DNA of 61,234 nt from CAYSRC01 sp964433495 (GTDB lineage Bacteria; Bacillota; Clostridia; Oscillospirales; Ruminococcaceae). Positions 8,309 to 17,290 of this stretch are shown here, in pieces. The stretch covers positions 1-61,234 of the forward strand of contig CAYSRC010000009.1 of the NCBI GenBank assembly GCA_964433495.1, written 5' to 3'. A program made the position numbers and the translations under genes. Position 1 is the first letter of the stretch. Every line of letters starts with the position of its first letter. Below the pieces are notes generated by a model. That model searched no databases. It saw only the letters and a list, made by a program, of their open reading frames with translations, and was not told the DNA's origin.

Positions 8309-10267
8309 ATGAACAAAAACGGTTTTGCCGAAAGGATATCCGCTTTTATGCGAAAGAAGGCGGTGCGCGGCGTGCTGTCGGTGCTGTTGGTCGCGGCGGT
8401 GTTTCTGTCGTCCACGGGCGCCGCGGCAAGCGCGAGCAGGCTCGTAAAGCTCTCGCCGAGCTATTCGGGCCCCGACGAGGCGACACAGCTGTCCCCCGTG
8501 CGCCGCACGGCGTTTGTGTCCAATGACACGCTCATCAGGATTAAGGCGATTTCGCTCGAGCTCGATATAGACATCTCGATTTTGGACATGACGGGCGGCC
8601 TTGTGACGGGTGTGCCGTTTGAGATCGTGGTGAGCGACAGCGCGACGGGCGAGGAGGTCGCGCGGGTCGTCGACGAGGACATGGACGGCAACGAGTACAT
8701 AGACGACGTCAAAGAGGGCGAATACATCGTCTCGGTCGAGCCGATGGAGGATTTTGAGACCCCCAACCCCGTAAGTGTCGACGTCGTGCCCAAGATCGTG
8801 TTTGAAAAACAGGATGTCTCCGAGCTCATTGTGTCGGCGGACGAGATCGACGCTTCGCAGGACGATAAGCAGTACGGCTCGTCGGGCGGGGGCGGCGGCG
8901 CGGGCAACGTCTCGGGCGGCACCGATACCGTTGCAGACACGGTCGAATATGTCCCCTCGAGCACGGCAGAGGTCGACAAAAAGGACGCGAACGGCAACCC
9001 CGTTGTCGGCTACAGGCTGCGGGACGGCGCGGCAATTGAGGCGGCCGACGGCAAAAACTACATCAAGCTCGGCGACGGGACCCGCACAAAATATTATGTC
9101 GACCTCGATTCCGCCGGCAACATCACAAGGATCTACTACGATTATCAGGTCGAGGTGACGGCGGCCGACGGGACTGCGTTTTCGGGCGACATGATTGTCA
9201 CCTTTTTGACGGCCGAGGGCGCCGAAGGCGGGGGCGGCGAGACAAACACGCCCGACCCCGGCACCGAGGGCGGCAACGAGGGCGGCGGCCCAAACACCCC
9301 CGGTACCGGGAACGAGGGCGGCAACGAGGGCGGCGGCCCAAACACCCCCGGTACCGGGAACGAGGGCGGCAACGAGGGCGTAGACCCGCCGCCGAGTGAG
9401 CCCGTCTATGAGACAAGGGTCGAGACGATCGAGGTCTCGTCGCTGTTCAACGCCGACGGCTCGCGCAACGGCAGCTGCCCCGAGATCCCGATCGAGCGGT
9501 TCACCGAAAAGGTCACCGTCCGCTACGGCTGGCAGGACAACTATACCCGCTACTACGACAAAAACGGCGTCATGGTGACGGGGGTGCAGGTCATCTCGGG
9601 CAAGACGTACATATTCGGTTCGGACGGTCTGCTCGGCGGCAGCGGCAGCGGCACGAGACTCGGCATCGACGTCTCGACCTATCAGAACACCATCGACTGG
9701 AACAGGGTCAAGGCGGCGGGCATCGAGTTTGTGTTCATCCGCCTCGGCTTCCGCGGGTACGGCACCGGCAAGCTGGTCGCCGACAGCATGTTCCGCAAGA
9801 ACATCAGCGGCGCGATGGCCGCGGGCCTCAAGGTCGGCGTCTACTTCTACTCGCAGGCGATAAACGAGCAGGAGGCCGTCGAGGAGGCGAGCATGTGTCT
9901 TCAGCTGCTCGAGGGCTACGGCGGCTTGCAGTTCCCCGTCGCAATCGACGTCGAGTACGCGACGTCGTCGCTGACAGGGCGGGCCGACAGGCTCACGCGC
10001 GACGAGCGCACCAGGGTGTGTATAGCATTCTGTGAGACCGTCAAGAACGCGGGGTACATCCCCGCGGTGTACGCGAACAAGGACTTTCTCGAGAACAAGC
10101 TGTACGCCTCGAGCATCTCAAACTACATCATTTGGCTTGCCCACTACACAGGCTCGGTGGATGTAAAGTCGAGCTACAAGGGCAGGTATGACATCTGGCA
10201 GTACACCTCGAGGGGGACGGTGGACGGCATATCGGGCCCCGTCGATATGAACATCAGCTACTGGTAA
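8309..10267 (+). CDS. Secreted GH25 lysozyme with N-terminal domain and Gly-rich linker
   Basis: A 652-residue exported muramidase. Residues about 1-40 form a signal peptide (basic start, then GVLSVLLVAAVFLSS and an AxA-like site). A region to about residue 195 contains a possible beta-sandwich with the acidic DEDMDGNEYIDD loop resembling a calcium-binding or dockerin-like segment. A low-complexity Gly/Asn/Thr/Pro linker carries 16-residue repeats. Residues about 445-652 are a GH25 domain: LGIDVSTYQNTIDWNRVK, FVFIRLGFRG, VGVYFYSQA, FPVAIDVEY and DIWQYTSRG, with the expected acidic residues (GID, DVE). It should cleave the MurNAc-GlcNAc bond in peptidoglycan outside the cell. ATG 8309 sits 7 bases after GGGAGG. 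Endogenous remodelling is likelier than phage lysis, as no phage genes are near. Confidence 0.93.
   Translation: MNKNGFAERISAFMRKKAVRGVLSVLLVAAVFLSSTGAAASASRLVKLSPSYSGPDEATQLSPVRRTAFVSNDTLIRIKAISLELDIDISILDMTGGLVTGVPFEIVVSDSATGEEVARVVDEDMDGNEYIDDVKEGEYIVSVEPMEDFETPNPVSVDVVPKIVFEKQDVSELIVSADEIDASQDDKQYGSSGGGGGAGNVSGGTDTVADTVEYVPSSTAEVDKKDANGNPVVGYRLRDGAAIEAADGKNYIKLGDGTRTKYYVDLDSAGNITRIYYDYQVEVTAADGTAFSGDMIVTFLTAEGAEGGGGETNTPDPGTEGGNEGGGPNTPGTGNEGGNEGGGPNTPGTGNEGGNEGVDPPPSEPVYETRVETIEVSSLFNADGSRNGSCPEIPIERFTEKVTVRYGWQDNYTRYYDKNGVMVTGVQVISGKTYIFGSDGLLGGSGSGTRLGIDVSTYQNTIDWNRVKAAGIEFVFIRLGFRGYGTGKLVADSMFRKNISGAMAAGLKVGVYFYSQAINEQEAVEEASMCLQLLEGYGGLQFPVAIDVEYATSSLTGRADRLTRDERTRVCIAFCETVKNAGYIPAVYANKDFLENKLYASSISNYIIWLAHYTGSVDVKSSYKGRYDIWQYTSRGTVDGISGPVDMNISYW
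9269..9379 (+). repeat. 48-bp tandem repeat encoding the GH25 linker
   Basis: Two identical 48-bp units begin at 9269 and 9317 and a partial third at 9365. Each encodes the 16-residue unit GGNEGGGPNTPGTGNE. The identity of the units indicates recent slippage or duplication and probable length variation between strains. Confidence 0.9.
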
Positions 10268-10277
10268 ACAAAAGGAT

Positions 10278-10315
10278 CGGCGGGTCGCGTTGCATTTGAC
10301 CCGCCGAAGCTTTTT
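10278..10315 (+). terminator. Terminator after GH25 gene
   Basis: CGGCGGGTC (10278-10286) pairs perfectly with GACCCGCCG (10298-10306), followed by AAGC and TTTTT at 10311-10315. A second small hairpin (GGTCGGAC/GTCCGACC) follows. Confidence 0.8.
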
Positions 10316-10397
10316 GGGGTCGGACGCGCAGGGTCCGACCGTACAAAATCGGCTTGCGCAGCATATGGGCGCGGGGCGCGGTGAAAGGACGGATAGC

Positions 10398-11264
10398 ATG
10401 CCCGATTTTATAACCCATTCCCTCGAGGCGGACAGGCTGCTCGGGGAAGGGGGAATGCAGCAGGAGTTGAAAACCGCGCTCGGCGGATATCCGAACCTGT
10501 TCAGACTCGGCTCGCAGGGGCCCGACCTGCTGTTCTACTGCGCTGTTGCCGGCGGGGGGACAGAGATGGGCAAGCTGGGACAGCGGCTTCACGGGATGCG
10601 CTGCGAGCTCCCGTTAGGGCTCGCGGAAGAGCGCCTCAAAAGCGGCGATGCCGTGTCGGCGGCGTATCTGTACGGCTGGGCGCTACATCTGATGCTGGAC
10701 GGCTGCGCGCATCCGTACATTGAAAAGCGGGCGGCCGAGACGAGCGGGGCGACGGGCATGGACGAGGGCGCAGCCCACGTCCGGTTTGAGAGCGCGTTTG
10801 AGGCGCTTCAGATGCAAAAGGAGACGGGCGTCACGCCGAGAAGGTTTGCATGGAGACGCGACCTGCCGCAGGACGACGGGCAGCGCAGGTGTGTCATAAG
10901 CTGCAACGAGCAGCTCTGCCGTGTTTTCGGCGAGCAGCCGCCCGACGCCGCGCTTTTTGAGCGGACGATAAAGCGGCTTCCGCTGCTGTTTCGCATCATG
11001 TTCGACCGCAGCGGTTTTTTCTGCACCGTCGCGAGGGCGGTGGGCGCGCTTCAAAAGCACCCCTCGGCAACCCTGTGGCACGTGAAACGGCCCTATCACC
11101 TCTATCCCGACGGGGTGCTCACCGACGCGGATATCGGGACGCTTGAGCACGCGGCGGTCGAGTGCGCCGCGCTGTTTCGCCGCGAGACGGGGCAGCGCCT
11201 GCGCGGGATCGATGCGCCGCCGGGCGCACAGACTGCGGCCGACCCCCTCGGGACGCGGGGATAG
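10398..11264 (+). CDS. Zinc-dependent phospholipase C-like protein
   Basis: A 288-residue protein of the zinc-dependent phospholipase C/S1-P1 nuclease fold (PF00882-like). It starts MPDFITHSLEADRLL, and contains RLGSQGPDLLFY and SAAYLYGWALHLMLDGCAHP, where spaced His/Asp residues (HSLEAD, GPD, LHLMLDGCAHP) match the metal-binding pattern of these small alpha-helical enzymes in Clostridia. No signal peptide is seen, so it may act inside the cell or be exported by another route; the substrate is unknown. ATG 10398 follows GAAAGGACGGATAGC. It is 130 bases after the lysozyme gene beyond a terminator, and about 100 bases before the amidohydrolase gene. Confidence 0.8.
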   Translation: MPDFITHSLEADRLLGEGGMQQELKTALGGYPNLFRLGSQGPDLLFYCAVAGGGTEMGKLGQRLHGMRCELPLGLAEERLKSGDAVSAAYLYGWALHLMLDGCAHPYIEKRAAETSGATGMDEGAAHVRFESAFEALQMQKETGVTPRRFAWRRDLPQDDGQRRCVISCNEQLCRVFGEQPPDAALFERTIKRLPLLFRIMFDRSGFFCTVARAVGALQKHPSATLWHVKRPYHLYPDGVLTDADIGTLEHAAVECAALFRRETGQRLRGIDAPPGAQTAADPLGTRG

Positions 11265-11366
11265 CGCCGCGGCGGCAAAACTTTTACAGTGAGCGCGGGC
11301 AGCATCGGCAAAGGCGCGGCCCGCAATCAGCGCAACCAAAATAACAGCTTTCTTTGGAGGTAAAAA

Positions 11367-12644
11367 ATGAAATACGCACTTGTGAACGGCGCGGTTCTTG
11401 ACGGCAGGCTGGACATGCAGCCGCAGAGGGGCATGGCGGTTGTGATCGACGGCGACAGGATTGCCGACATCGTGCCGGACGGCGAAGCGGGCGGCTGCCA
11501 AAGGGTCGATGTGGGCGGCGGGTACATTATGCCGGGCCTTATAAACCTGCACATCCACCTTCCCTCGAGCGGAAAGCCCAAGAAAAAGCCGAGCGACCCC
11601 GTCAAGCTGGTGGGGCTGCTCAACAAGCATGCGCTGGTGCGCGCCGTCGTCCTCAAGATGTGTGAAAACCTCGCCAAGACACAGCTCATGAGCGGGGTCA
11701 CAACGGTGCGCACGGTGGGCGGTGTGCGCGACTTTGACACCACGATCCGAAACAGGATAAACGAGGGCAGGCTCGTCGGGCCGCGGGTTCTCGCGTCCGA
11801 CATGGCGGTGTCGGTCCCGGGCGGGCACATGGCGGGGTCGCTCGCGCACGTTGCAAAGAGCGCCGAGGACGCTGTCAAATATGTCGACCTCATCGCCGAG
11901 GGCAAGCCCGACCTCATCAAGCTGATGATTACGGGCGGGGTGCTCGACGCCAAGGTCAAGGGGGAGCCGGGCGAGCTCAAGATGCCGCCCGAGTACGTCA
12001 AGGCCGCGTGCGACGAGGCGCACAGGCTCGGCTTTAAGGTCGCCGCGCATGTCGAGAGCCCGCAGGGCATCATCGTCGCGCTCGAGAACGGCGTCGACAC
12101 CATCGAGCACGGGGCCGAGCCCAACGAGCGCATGATGCAGCTGTTTAAAGAGAAGGGCGCGGCGCTCGTGTGCACCATCTCTCCCGCGCTGCCGTTTGCG
12201 CTGTTTGACCAGTCGGTGAGCCGCGTGTCCGACGTCGCCAAGTACAACGGCGAATACCTCTTTAAAGGGATTATCAACTGCGCCAAGGAGTGTCTTGAGA
12301 ACGGCATAGCGGTCGGCCTCGGCACCGACACCGGGTGCCCCTATATCACTCACTATGACATGTGGCGCGAGGTGTACTATTTCGCCAAATACTGCGGCGT
12401 CAGCAACTCGTTCGCGCTGCACACCGCGACCGAGGTCAACGCCGGCATCCTGGGCATGGGCGATGTCACCGGCACCCTCGAAAAGGGCAAGTGCGCCGAC
12501 ATCATCGTCACCGACAAAAACCCGCTCGACGACCTCTCGGCGCTCAGGAATGTCAAAACCGTCATCACCCGCGGCAAGCTCATCTCCTCGCCCCGGGTCA
12601 AAAAGATGCCCGAGGTCGAGGCGGAGCTCGACAAGTTCATGTGA
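11367..12644 (+). CDS. Amidohydrolase family protein (imidazolonepropionase-like)
   Basis: A 425-residue metal-dependent amidohydrolase. The order is typical: an N-terminal beta-sandwich, the first metal motif NLHIHLPSS, a possible carboxylated Lys in LIKLMITGG, metal His in VAAHVESPQG and TIEHGAEP, the catalytic Asp in GLGTDTGCP, and a C-terminal segment GTLEKGKCADIIVTDKNPL that closes the sandwich. Relatives include prolidase-like and aryldialkylphosphatase-related enzymes, but the substrate cannot be deduced. The ATG follows TGGAGGTAAAAA. A strong terminator follows at 12681. Confidence 0.9.
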   Translation: MKYALVNGAVLDGRLDMQPQRGMAVVIDGDRIADIVPDGEAGGCQRVDVGGGYIMPGLINLHIHLPSSGKPKKKPSDPVKLVGLLNKHALVRAVVLKMCENLAKTQLMSGVTTVRTVGGVRDFDTTIRNRINEGRLVGPRVLASDMAVSVPGGHMAGSLAHVAKSAEDAVKYVDLIAEGKPDLIKLMITGGVLDAKVKGEPGELKMPPEYVKAACDEAHRLGFKVAAHVESPQGIIVALENGVDTIEHGAEPNERMMQLFKEKGAALVCTISPALPFALFDQSVSRVSDVAKYNGEYLFKGIINCAKECLENGIAVGLGTDTGCPYITHYDMWREVYYFAKYCGVSNSFALHTATEVNAGILGMGDVTGTLEKGKCADIIVTDKNPLDDLSALRNVKTVITRGKLISSPRVKKMPEVEAELDKFM

Positions 12645-12680
12645 GGATGAACGGGCGGCCTCTTTTCTATGGGCCGCAAA

Positions 12681-12706
12681 GCCCGGCGCACGCGCCGGGC
12701 TTTTTT
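12681..12706 (+). terminator. Terminator after amidohydrolase gene
   Basis: GCCCGGCG (12681-12688) and CGCCGGGC (12693-12700) form a perfect 8-bp stem followed by TTTTTT. Confidence 0.92.
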
Positions 12707-13280
12707 GTGTCTCCCGGGCGTTCGCGTATTTGCAGGGCTTTCATCGAAAACTATATGCGTTTGAGGCGCCGGGTGCTTGTAAGTCTTGTATGCTTTCGGA
12801 CTCTTGGCAATGGGTCGAGGGCCCGCCCGCGGCACACACACAGCCCGCTCAACCCTTTTCCGCCGCAAACGGCGACTGTCCCGCTGTGCGACACCCTCGC
12901 CCTGCGGCAGCTTTTGCGGGTGCGCCGGCGCGGCGTAAACCCGTCGACGCCCGCACGATAAATGATAGAAAATGAGTAACCGGGAGAATTCACAAGCAAT
13001 TTAGAGAAAATCGCTGTAAACCGACGGTAACGGGGGCCGTTGACGCACAACCGCGGACATCGGCGAAAAAGACAAATTTTTGAAAGATATTGACAAACCT
13101 GTGCACAGGCCTTATATTAGTCTCATTGTGGGTGGTTCCCACAAGAAACCCGGCGCTCGAAACAGACACTGCAGCCGCCGCGCCTGCGGCGGTGTAACAA
13201 ACCTTTTTGCGGGGTGTCTGCGGGAAACGCCGCTCGTCAAAAGGCGAGAACCCAATTTTACCGCAAAGGGGTGCATTACA
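12707..13280. other. Intergenic region and structured leader of the pot operon
   Basis: 12707-13089 shows no gene. From the promoter at 13090-13118 a leader of about 155 nt precedes potA. It contains hairpins GTGGG-tggtt-CCCAC (13128-13142) and CCGCCGC-gcct-GCGGCGG (13175-13192), then CTCG...CGAG near 13231-13246. It does not match a riboswitch that I recognise, and no leader peptide was evident. Confidence 0.5.
13090..13118 (+). promoter_or_regulatory. pot operon promoter with palindrome in spacer
   Basis: TTGACA (13090-13095), a 17-bp spacer and TATATT (13113-13118). The spacer holds the perfect 12-bp palindrome CCTGTGCACAGG at 13099-13110, an ideal place for a repressor to block RNA polymerase. 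Confidence 0.85.
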
Positions 13281-14345
13281 ATGGAGAATACTGTCATTGT
13301 GCGTCTCGACGGCTGCTCGGTTCAGTTTGACGGCGAGACGATCCTTGACAACCTCAGCCTCGACATCCACGACAAAGAGTTCGTCACTCTTTTGGGGCCG
13401 TCGGGCTGCGGCAAGACGACTACTCTGCGGCTCATCGGCGGGTTTTTGACCCCAGACAGCGGCAGGGTACTTTTTAACGGCAGGGATATAACCAACCTGC
13501 CGCCCTACAAGCGCGAGGTCAACACGGTGTTTCAGCGATACGCCCTGTTTCCCCACCTCAACGTGTTTGAGAACGTGGCCTTCGGGCTGCGGCTCAAGAA
13601 GACCCCCGAGCAGGAGGTCAAGGCGAGGGTTGAGGAGATGCTGTCCCTTGTAAACCTCAAGGGCTTTGAGAGCAGGCGCGTCGCGAGCATGTCGGGCGGG
13701 CAGCAGCAGCGCGTCGCCATTGCGCGCGCGCTCATCAACGAGCCGCGCATATTGCTTTTGGACGAGCCGCTCGGCGCGCTCGACCTCAAGCTGCGCAAGG
13801 ACATGCAGGTCGAGCTCAAGCGGATACAGCAGAGCCTTGAGATAACGTTTATCTATGTCACCCACGACCAGGAGGAGGCGCTCACGATGTCGGACACCGT
13901 GGTCGTGATGAACGGGGGGATTATCCAGCAGATAGGCGCCCCGCAGGACATCTACAACGAGCCGGTGAACGCCTTTGTCGCCGACTTTATCGGCGAGAGC
14001 AACATCCTCGACGGCATCATGCACGAGGATCGCCTTGTGCAGTTTGCGGGCGAGCGGTTTGAGTGCGTCGACACGGGCTTCGGGCCCGACGAGTTTGTCG
14101 ACGTGGTGGTGCGGCCCGAGGACGTCGAGATTGTGGCGCCCGACGACGGGATGCTGTGGGGCGTCGTAAAAAGCGTCGTGTTCAAGGGTGTTCACTACGA
14201 GATGCTCATCGACCAGGCCGGGTACGAGTGGAAGGTTCACTCGACCAAAAGCGCCGCCCCCGGCACGCAGGTCGGGCTGAGGATAGGCCCCGACGAGATA
14301 CACATCATGAAGAGATCGGAGGGCGCGGCCGATGCTGAAAACTAA
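13281..14345 (+). CDS. potA: Spermidine/putrescine ABC transporter ATP-binding protein
   Basis: A 354-residue ABC ATPase that powers polyamine import from the cytoplasmic face. Motifs: Walker A GPSGCGKTT, signature SGGQQQRVAIARAL, Walker B ILLLDEPLGALD, H-loop VTHDQEEALT, then a TOBE-like C-terminal region (VDVVVRPEDVEIV). ATG 13281 is about 8 bases after AAAGGGG; the frame opens further upstream but that part is leader. It is the first gene of potABCD, and its end overlaps potB by 14 bases. The set PotA-PotB-PotC-PotD in this order is the canonical polyamine importer, although related putative thiamine or iron importers share the fold. Confidence 0.95.
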   Translation: MENTVIVRLDGCSVQFDGETILDNLSLDIHDKEFVTLLGPSGCGKTTTLRLIGGFLTPDSGRVLFNGRDITNLPPYKREVNTVFQRYALFPHLNVFENVAFGLRLKKTPEQEVKARVEEMLSLVNLKGFESRRVASMSGGQQQRVAIARALINEPRILLLDEPLGALDLKLRKDMQVELKRIQQSLEITFIYVTHDQEEALTMSDTVVVMNGGIIQQIGAPQDIYNEPVNAFVADFIGESNILDGIMHEDRLVQFAGERFECVDTGFGPDEFVDVVVRPEDVEIVAPDDGMLWGVVKSVVFKGVHYEMLIDQAGYEWKVHSTKSAAPGTQVGLRIGPDEIHIMKRSEGAADAEN

Positions 14346-15147
14346 AATTGCAAGCGTGCCGTACCTCGTGTGGATGGTGCTCTTCATCGTCGCGCCTCTC
14401 GGCATGGTGGGCTATTACGCGCTTACCGACAGGGAGGGCAACTTTACCATTGACAACCTTTCGAGCATCGGGCAGTACGCGTCGGTGTTCGCGCGCTCGA
14501 TATGGCTCGCGCTGATCGCCACCGTCATCTGTCTTGTGCTGGCCTTTCCGCTCGCCTATGTCGTCTCGCGTCTTCAGTCCGCCAAGCAGTCCCTTGTGAT
14601 CATGCTCATCATGCTGCCGATGTGGATGAACTTTTTGCTGCGGACCTACGCGTGGATGTCGCTGCTCGAGGACAACGGCATCATCAACCGCTTTTTCGGG
14701 CTGTTCGGCCTGGGGCCGTTCGAGATGATAAACACACAGGGGGCGGTCGTGCTCGGCATGGTGTACAACTATCTGCCGTTCATGATTCTGCCGCTCTATT
14801 CCGTTATGGTCAAGATTGACAACTCGCTCATCGAGGCCGCGCAGGACCTCGGCGCGGGCAGGTGGCGGGTGATGAGCAAGGTCGTCATCCCGCTGTCGGT
14901 TCCCGGCATCACGACGGGTATCACGATGGTGTTCGTTCCCTCGATAAGCACCTTTATCATCTCGAGGATGCTGGGCGGCGGGCGCAACATCCTGGTCGGC
15001 GACCTCATCGAGATGCAGTTTTTGGGCAACTCGTACAACCCGCACCTCGGCTCGGCCATGGCGCTTGTGCTGATGGTGGTCGTGCTGCTCTGCATGAGTA
15101 TATGCAACCAGTTCGACGACGAGGAGATGGAGGGGATGCTGATATGA
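14332..15147 (+). CDS. potB: Spermidine/putrescine ABC transporter permease
   Basis: A 271-residue inner-membrane permease with about six hydrophobic segments (for example YLVWMVLFIVAPLGMVGYY near the start). The cytoplasmic EAA loop is IEAAQDLGAGRWRVMSKVVI followed by PLSVPGI, which contacts PotA. Translation starts within the end of potA, giving translational coupling. It ends with an ATGA overlap onto potC. Length and order fit PotB. Confidence 0.94.
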   Translation: MLKTKIASVPYLVWMVLFIVAPLGMVGYYALTDREGNFTIDNLSSIGQYASVFARSIWLALIATVICLVLAFPLAYVVSRLQSAKQSLVIMLIMLPMWMNFLLRTYAWMSLLEDNGIINRFFGLFGLGPFEMINTQGAVVLGMVYNYLPFMILPLYSVMVKIDNSLIEAAQDLGAGRWRVMSKVVIPLSVPGITTGITMVFVPSISTFIISRMLGGGRNILVGDLIEMQFLGNSYNPHLGSAMALVLMVVVLLCMSICNQFDDEEMEGMLI

Positions 15148-15971
15148 AATACAGGGTTTCGGCGTCCTCAAAGGTGTACATGGGGCTCGTGTTCGCGTTT
15201 CTCTATATCCCCATCCTTGTGCTCATCTTCTTTTCCTTCAACGCTTCCAAAAGCCGCAACCTGTTTACCGGCTTTACCCTCGACTGGTACCGCCGGCTGT
15301 TTCAAAACGAGGTCATCCTGCGGGCGCTCGGCATGACGCTTGTCGTCGCGGCGCTCTCCTCGGTGCTTGCGACGGTGCTCGGCACCCTCGCCGCGGTCGG
15401 CATACACAGCATGAAGCGGGGCGCGCGCCTCGCCGTCATGAACATCACCTATATCCCCGTCGTCAACCCCGAGATTGTCATCGGCGTCTCGATGCTGCTG
15501 CTGTTTGTCGCGGGCGGCAGCCTGCTGACCTTTATCGGGATAAAGTTTGAGATGGGCTTCGGCACCCTGATCATCTCACACATCACCTTTGAGGTGCCGT
15601 ACATCATCATGTCGGTGAGCCCCAAGCTGCGGCAGATGGACAAAAACCTCTACGAAGCCGCGCTCGACCTCGGCTGCGGGCCGAAGCAGGCGTTCTTTAA
15701 GGTGGTCGTGCCCGAGATCATGCCGGGAATCATGACCGGCTTTTTGATGGCGCTGACCTACTCAATCGACGATTTTGTCATAAGCTACTTTACCTCGGGC
15801 ACGGTGCAGACCCTGCCGCTTGCCATCTATTCGATGACGCGGCGCAAGGTAAGCCCCGAGATAAACGCGCTGTCCGCAATCCTGTTCGCGGTCGTGCTGA
15901 GCATCCTGCTCGTGATGAACTACCGCGACATACGCGGCGAAAAAAAGATTGCAAAGGAGAGGAGATTGTGA
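15144..15971 (+). CDS. potC: Spermidine/putrescine ABC transporter permease
   Basis: A 275-residue permease starting MKYRVSASSKVYMGLVFAFL with six hydrophobic segments. The EAA loop is YEAALDLGCGPKQAFFKVVV followed by PEIMPGI. The ATG at 15144 overlaps the potB stop (ATGA) and follows GGAGGGG; the open frame begins earlier at 14862 but that part only overlaps potB. PotC heterodimerises with PotB to form the channel. Confidence 0.94.
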   Translation: MKYRVSASSKVYMGLVFAFLYIPILVLIFFSFNASKSRNLFTGFTLDWYRRLFQNEVILRALGMTLVVAALSSVLATVLGTLAAVGIHSMKRGARLAVMNITYIPVVNPEIVIGVSMLLLFVAGGSLLTFIGIKFEMGFGTLIISHITFEVPYIIMSVSPKLRQMDKNLYEAALDLGCGPKQAFFKVVVPEIMPGIMTGFLMALTYSIDDFVISYFTSGTVQTLPLAIYSMTRRKVSPEINALSAILFAVVLSILLVMNYRDIRGEKKIAKERRL

Positions 15972-17191
15972 AAAAGAGGCTTTTTCGCACTCTGCTGTGC
16001 CTTGCGGTAATCTTCGCGTGTCTGCCGCAGGCGGTGTCGGCGGCGGGGGGCGAGTATGACTTTGAGCGCGACCCCTATTACCAAAGATTTAAGGGTCAGA
16101 ACATCACCCTCAACGTGTACAACTGGGGCGAGTACATCTCGGACGGCTCGGACGGCGCGCTCGACGTGCTCGAGGAGTTCGAGGAGCTGACAGGCATCAC
16201 GGTGCGATACACCATGTTCGCCTCCAACGAGGAGATGTACGCCAAGATAAAAAGCGGCGGCGTCAGCTACGACGTGATCATCCCGTCCGACTACATGGTC
16301 GCCCGCATGGCGGCGGAGGGGATGCTCTTAAAGCTCGACTATGACAACATCCCCAACGCCGCGCTCATCGGCGACAGCTACACCGGGCTTGAGTACGACC
16401 CCGGCGACGAGTATTCGGTGCCCTACATGTGGGGGATAGTGGGCATCATCTATAACTCGACGATGATTGAGGACGAGATAACCTCGTGGGACGCCCTGTG
16501 GGACGAGCGGTTTATGGGCAATATCCTCATGTTCAGCAACTCCCGCGATGCGTTCGGGATATCGCTCGCCCGCCTCGGGTACTCGATGAACACCGAGAAC
16601 CCCGACGAGATAAGGCAGGCGGCGGACGAGCTCAAGGCCCAAAAGATGCTCGTGCAGGCGTATGTCATGGACGAAATCTTCAACAAGATGGAGGGGGGAG
16701 AGGCGGCCATCGCGCCCTACTACGCGGGCGACGCGATCACGATGATCTCGGAAAACCCCGACCTCAGATTCGTGGTCCCCGACGAGACGACCAACTATTT
16801 TGTCGACGCGATGGTGATCCCCGCGGGGGCGGCAAACAAAGAAGCCGCCGAGATGTTCATCAACTTTATGTGCGAGCCCGAGATATCGGCGGCAAACGCC
16901 GAATACATCGGCTATTCCACCCCCGTCACCGACGCGCTCGAGCTGCTCGAGCTCGACGCCGCCGCATATGAGATCGCCTATCCCGACGAAGAGACCCTCG
17001 AAAACACCGAGGTGTTCAAGCTGCTGCCCGACGAGATAAACGCCCTTATGGACTCGCTGTGGACAGAGGCGCTGAGCTTCAACGAAAACGAGAACCGCTG
17101 GATCATGCCGGTGTTTTTGGTCGTCTGCCTCACGGCGTCGCTGGTCATCACCGTCGTGCGCTCGCGGAGAAAAAAGAAGAACGTCTATTGA
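15968..17191 (+). CDS. potD: Polyamine-binding protein with C-terminal membrane anchor
   Basis: A 407-residue substrate-binding protein of the PotD/PotF family. It has an N-terminal signal (LFRTLLCLAVIFACLPQAVS), then LNVYNWGEYISDG, typical of PotD, VRYTMFASNEEMYAKI, DVIIPSDYMVARM, and VPYMWGIVGIIYN. The usual lipobox is not clear (IFAC is non-consensus). Instead a hydrophobic helix at about residues 378-398 (MPVFLVVCLTASLVITVV) followed by RSRRKKK would anchor the protein from its C-terminus. The GTG start overlaps the potC stop (GTGA). It should capture spermidine or putrescine and deliver it to PotBC. A terminator follows. Confidence 0.92.
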   Translation: MKKRLFRTLLCLAVIFACLPQAVSAAGGEYDFERDPYYQRFKGQNITLNVYNWGEYISDGSDGALDVLEEFEELTGITVRYTMFASNEEMYAKIKSGGVSYDVIIPSDYMVARMAAEGMLLKLDYDNIPNAALIGDSYTGLEYDPGDEYSVPYMWGIVGIIYNSTMIEDEITSWDALWDERFMGNILMFSNSRDAFGISLARLGYSMNTENPDEIRQAADELKAQKMLVQAYVMDEIFNKMEGGEAAIAPYYAGDAITMISENPDLRFVVPDETTNYFVDAMVIPAGAANKEAAEMFINFMCEPEISAANAEYIGYSTPVTDALELLELDAAAYEIAYPDEETLENTEVFKLLPDEINALMDSLWTEALSFNENENRWIMPVFLVVCLTASLVITVVRSRRKKKNVY

Positions 17192-17254
17192 CGGCGGGGG
17201 AGGGTTTAAGAGTAGACCCCGCAAAAAACAAAAGAGCCCTGCGCTTTGGACACA

Positions 17255-17287
17255 AAAACGGTCTGTGAGTTTTCACAGGCCGTTTTT
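17255..17287 (+). terminator. Terminator of the potABCD operon
   Basis: AACGGtCTGTGA and TCACAGGCCGTT pair around a GTTT loop, followed by a T6 run at about 17283-17288. Confidence 0.9.
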
Positions 17288-17290
17288 TAT

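Noticed and set aside
8309..10267. Phage origin of the GH25 lysozyme
   Set aside because: It has a signal peptide and an isolated promoter, and no holin or phage structural genes are near, so a host cell-wall enzyme is likelier.
10683..12422. 579-codon minus-strand frame opposite the phospholipase and amidohydrolase genes
   Set aside because: A shadow frame of two well-supported genes, rich in Arg, His and Ala as expected for antisense of GC-rich codons.
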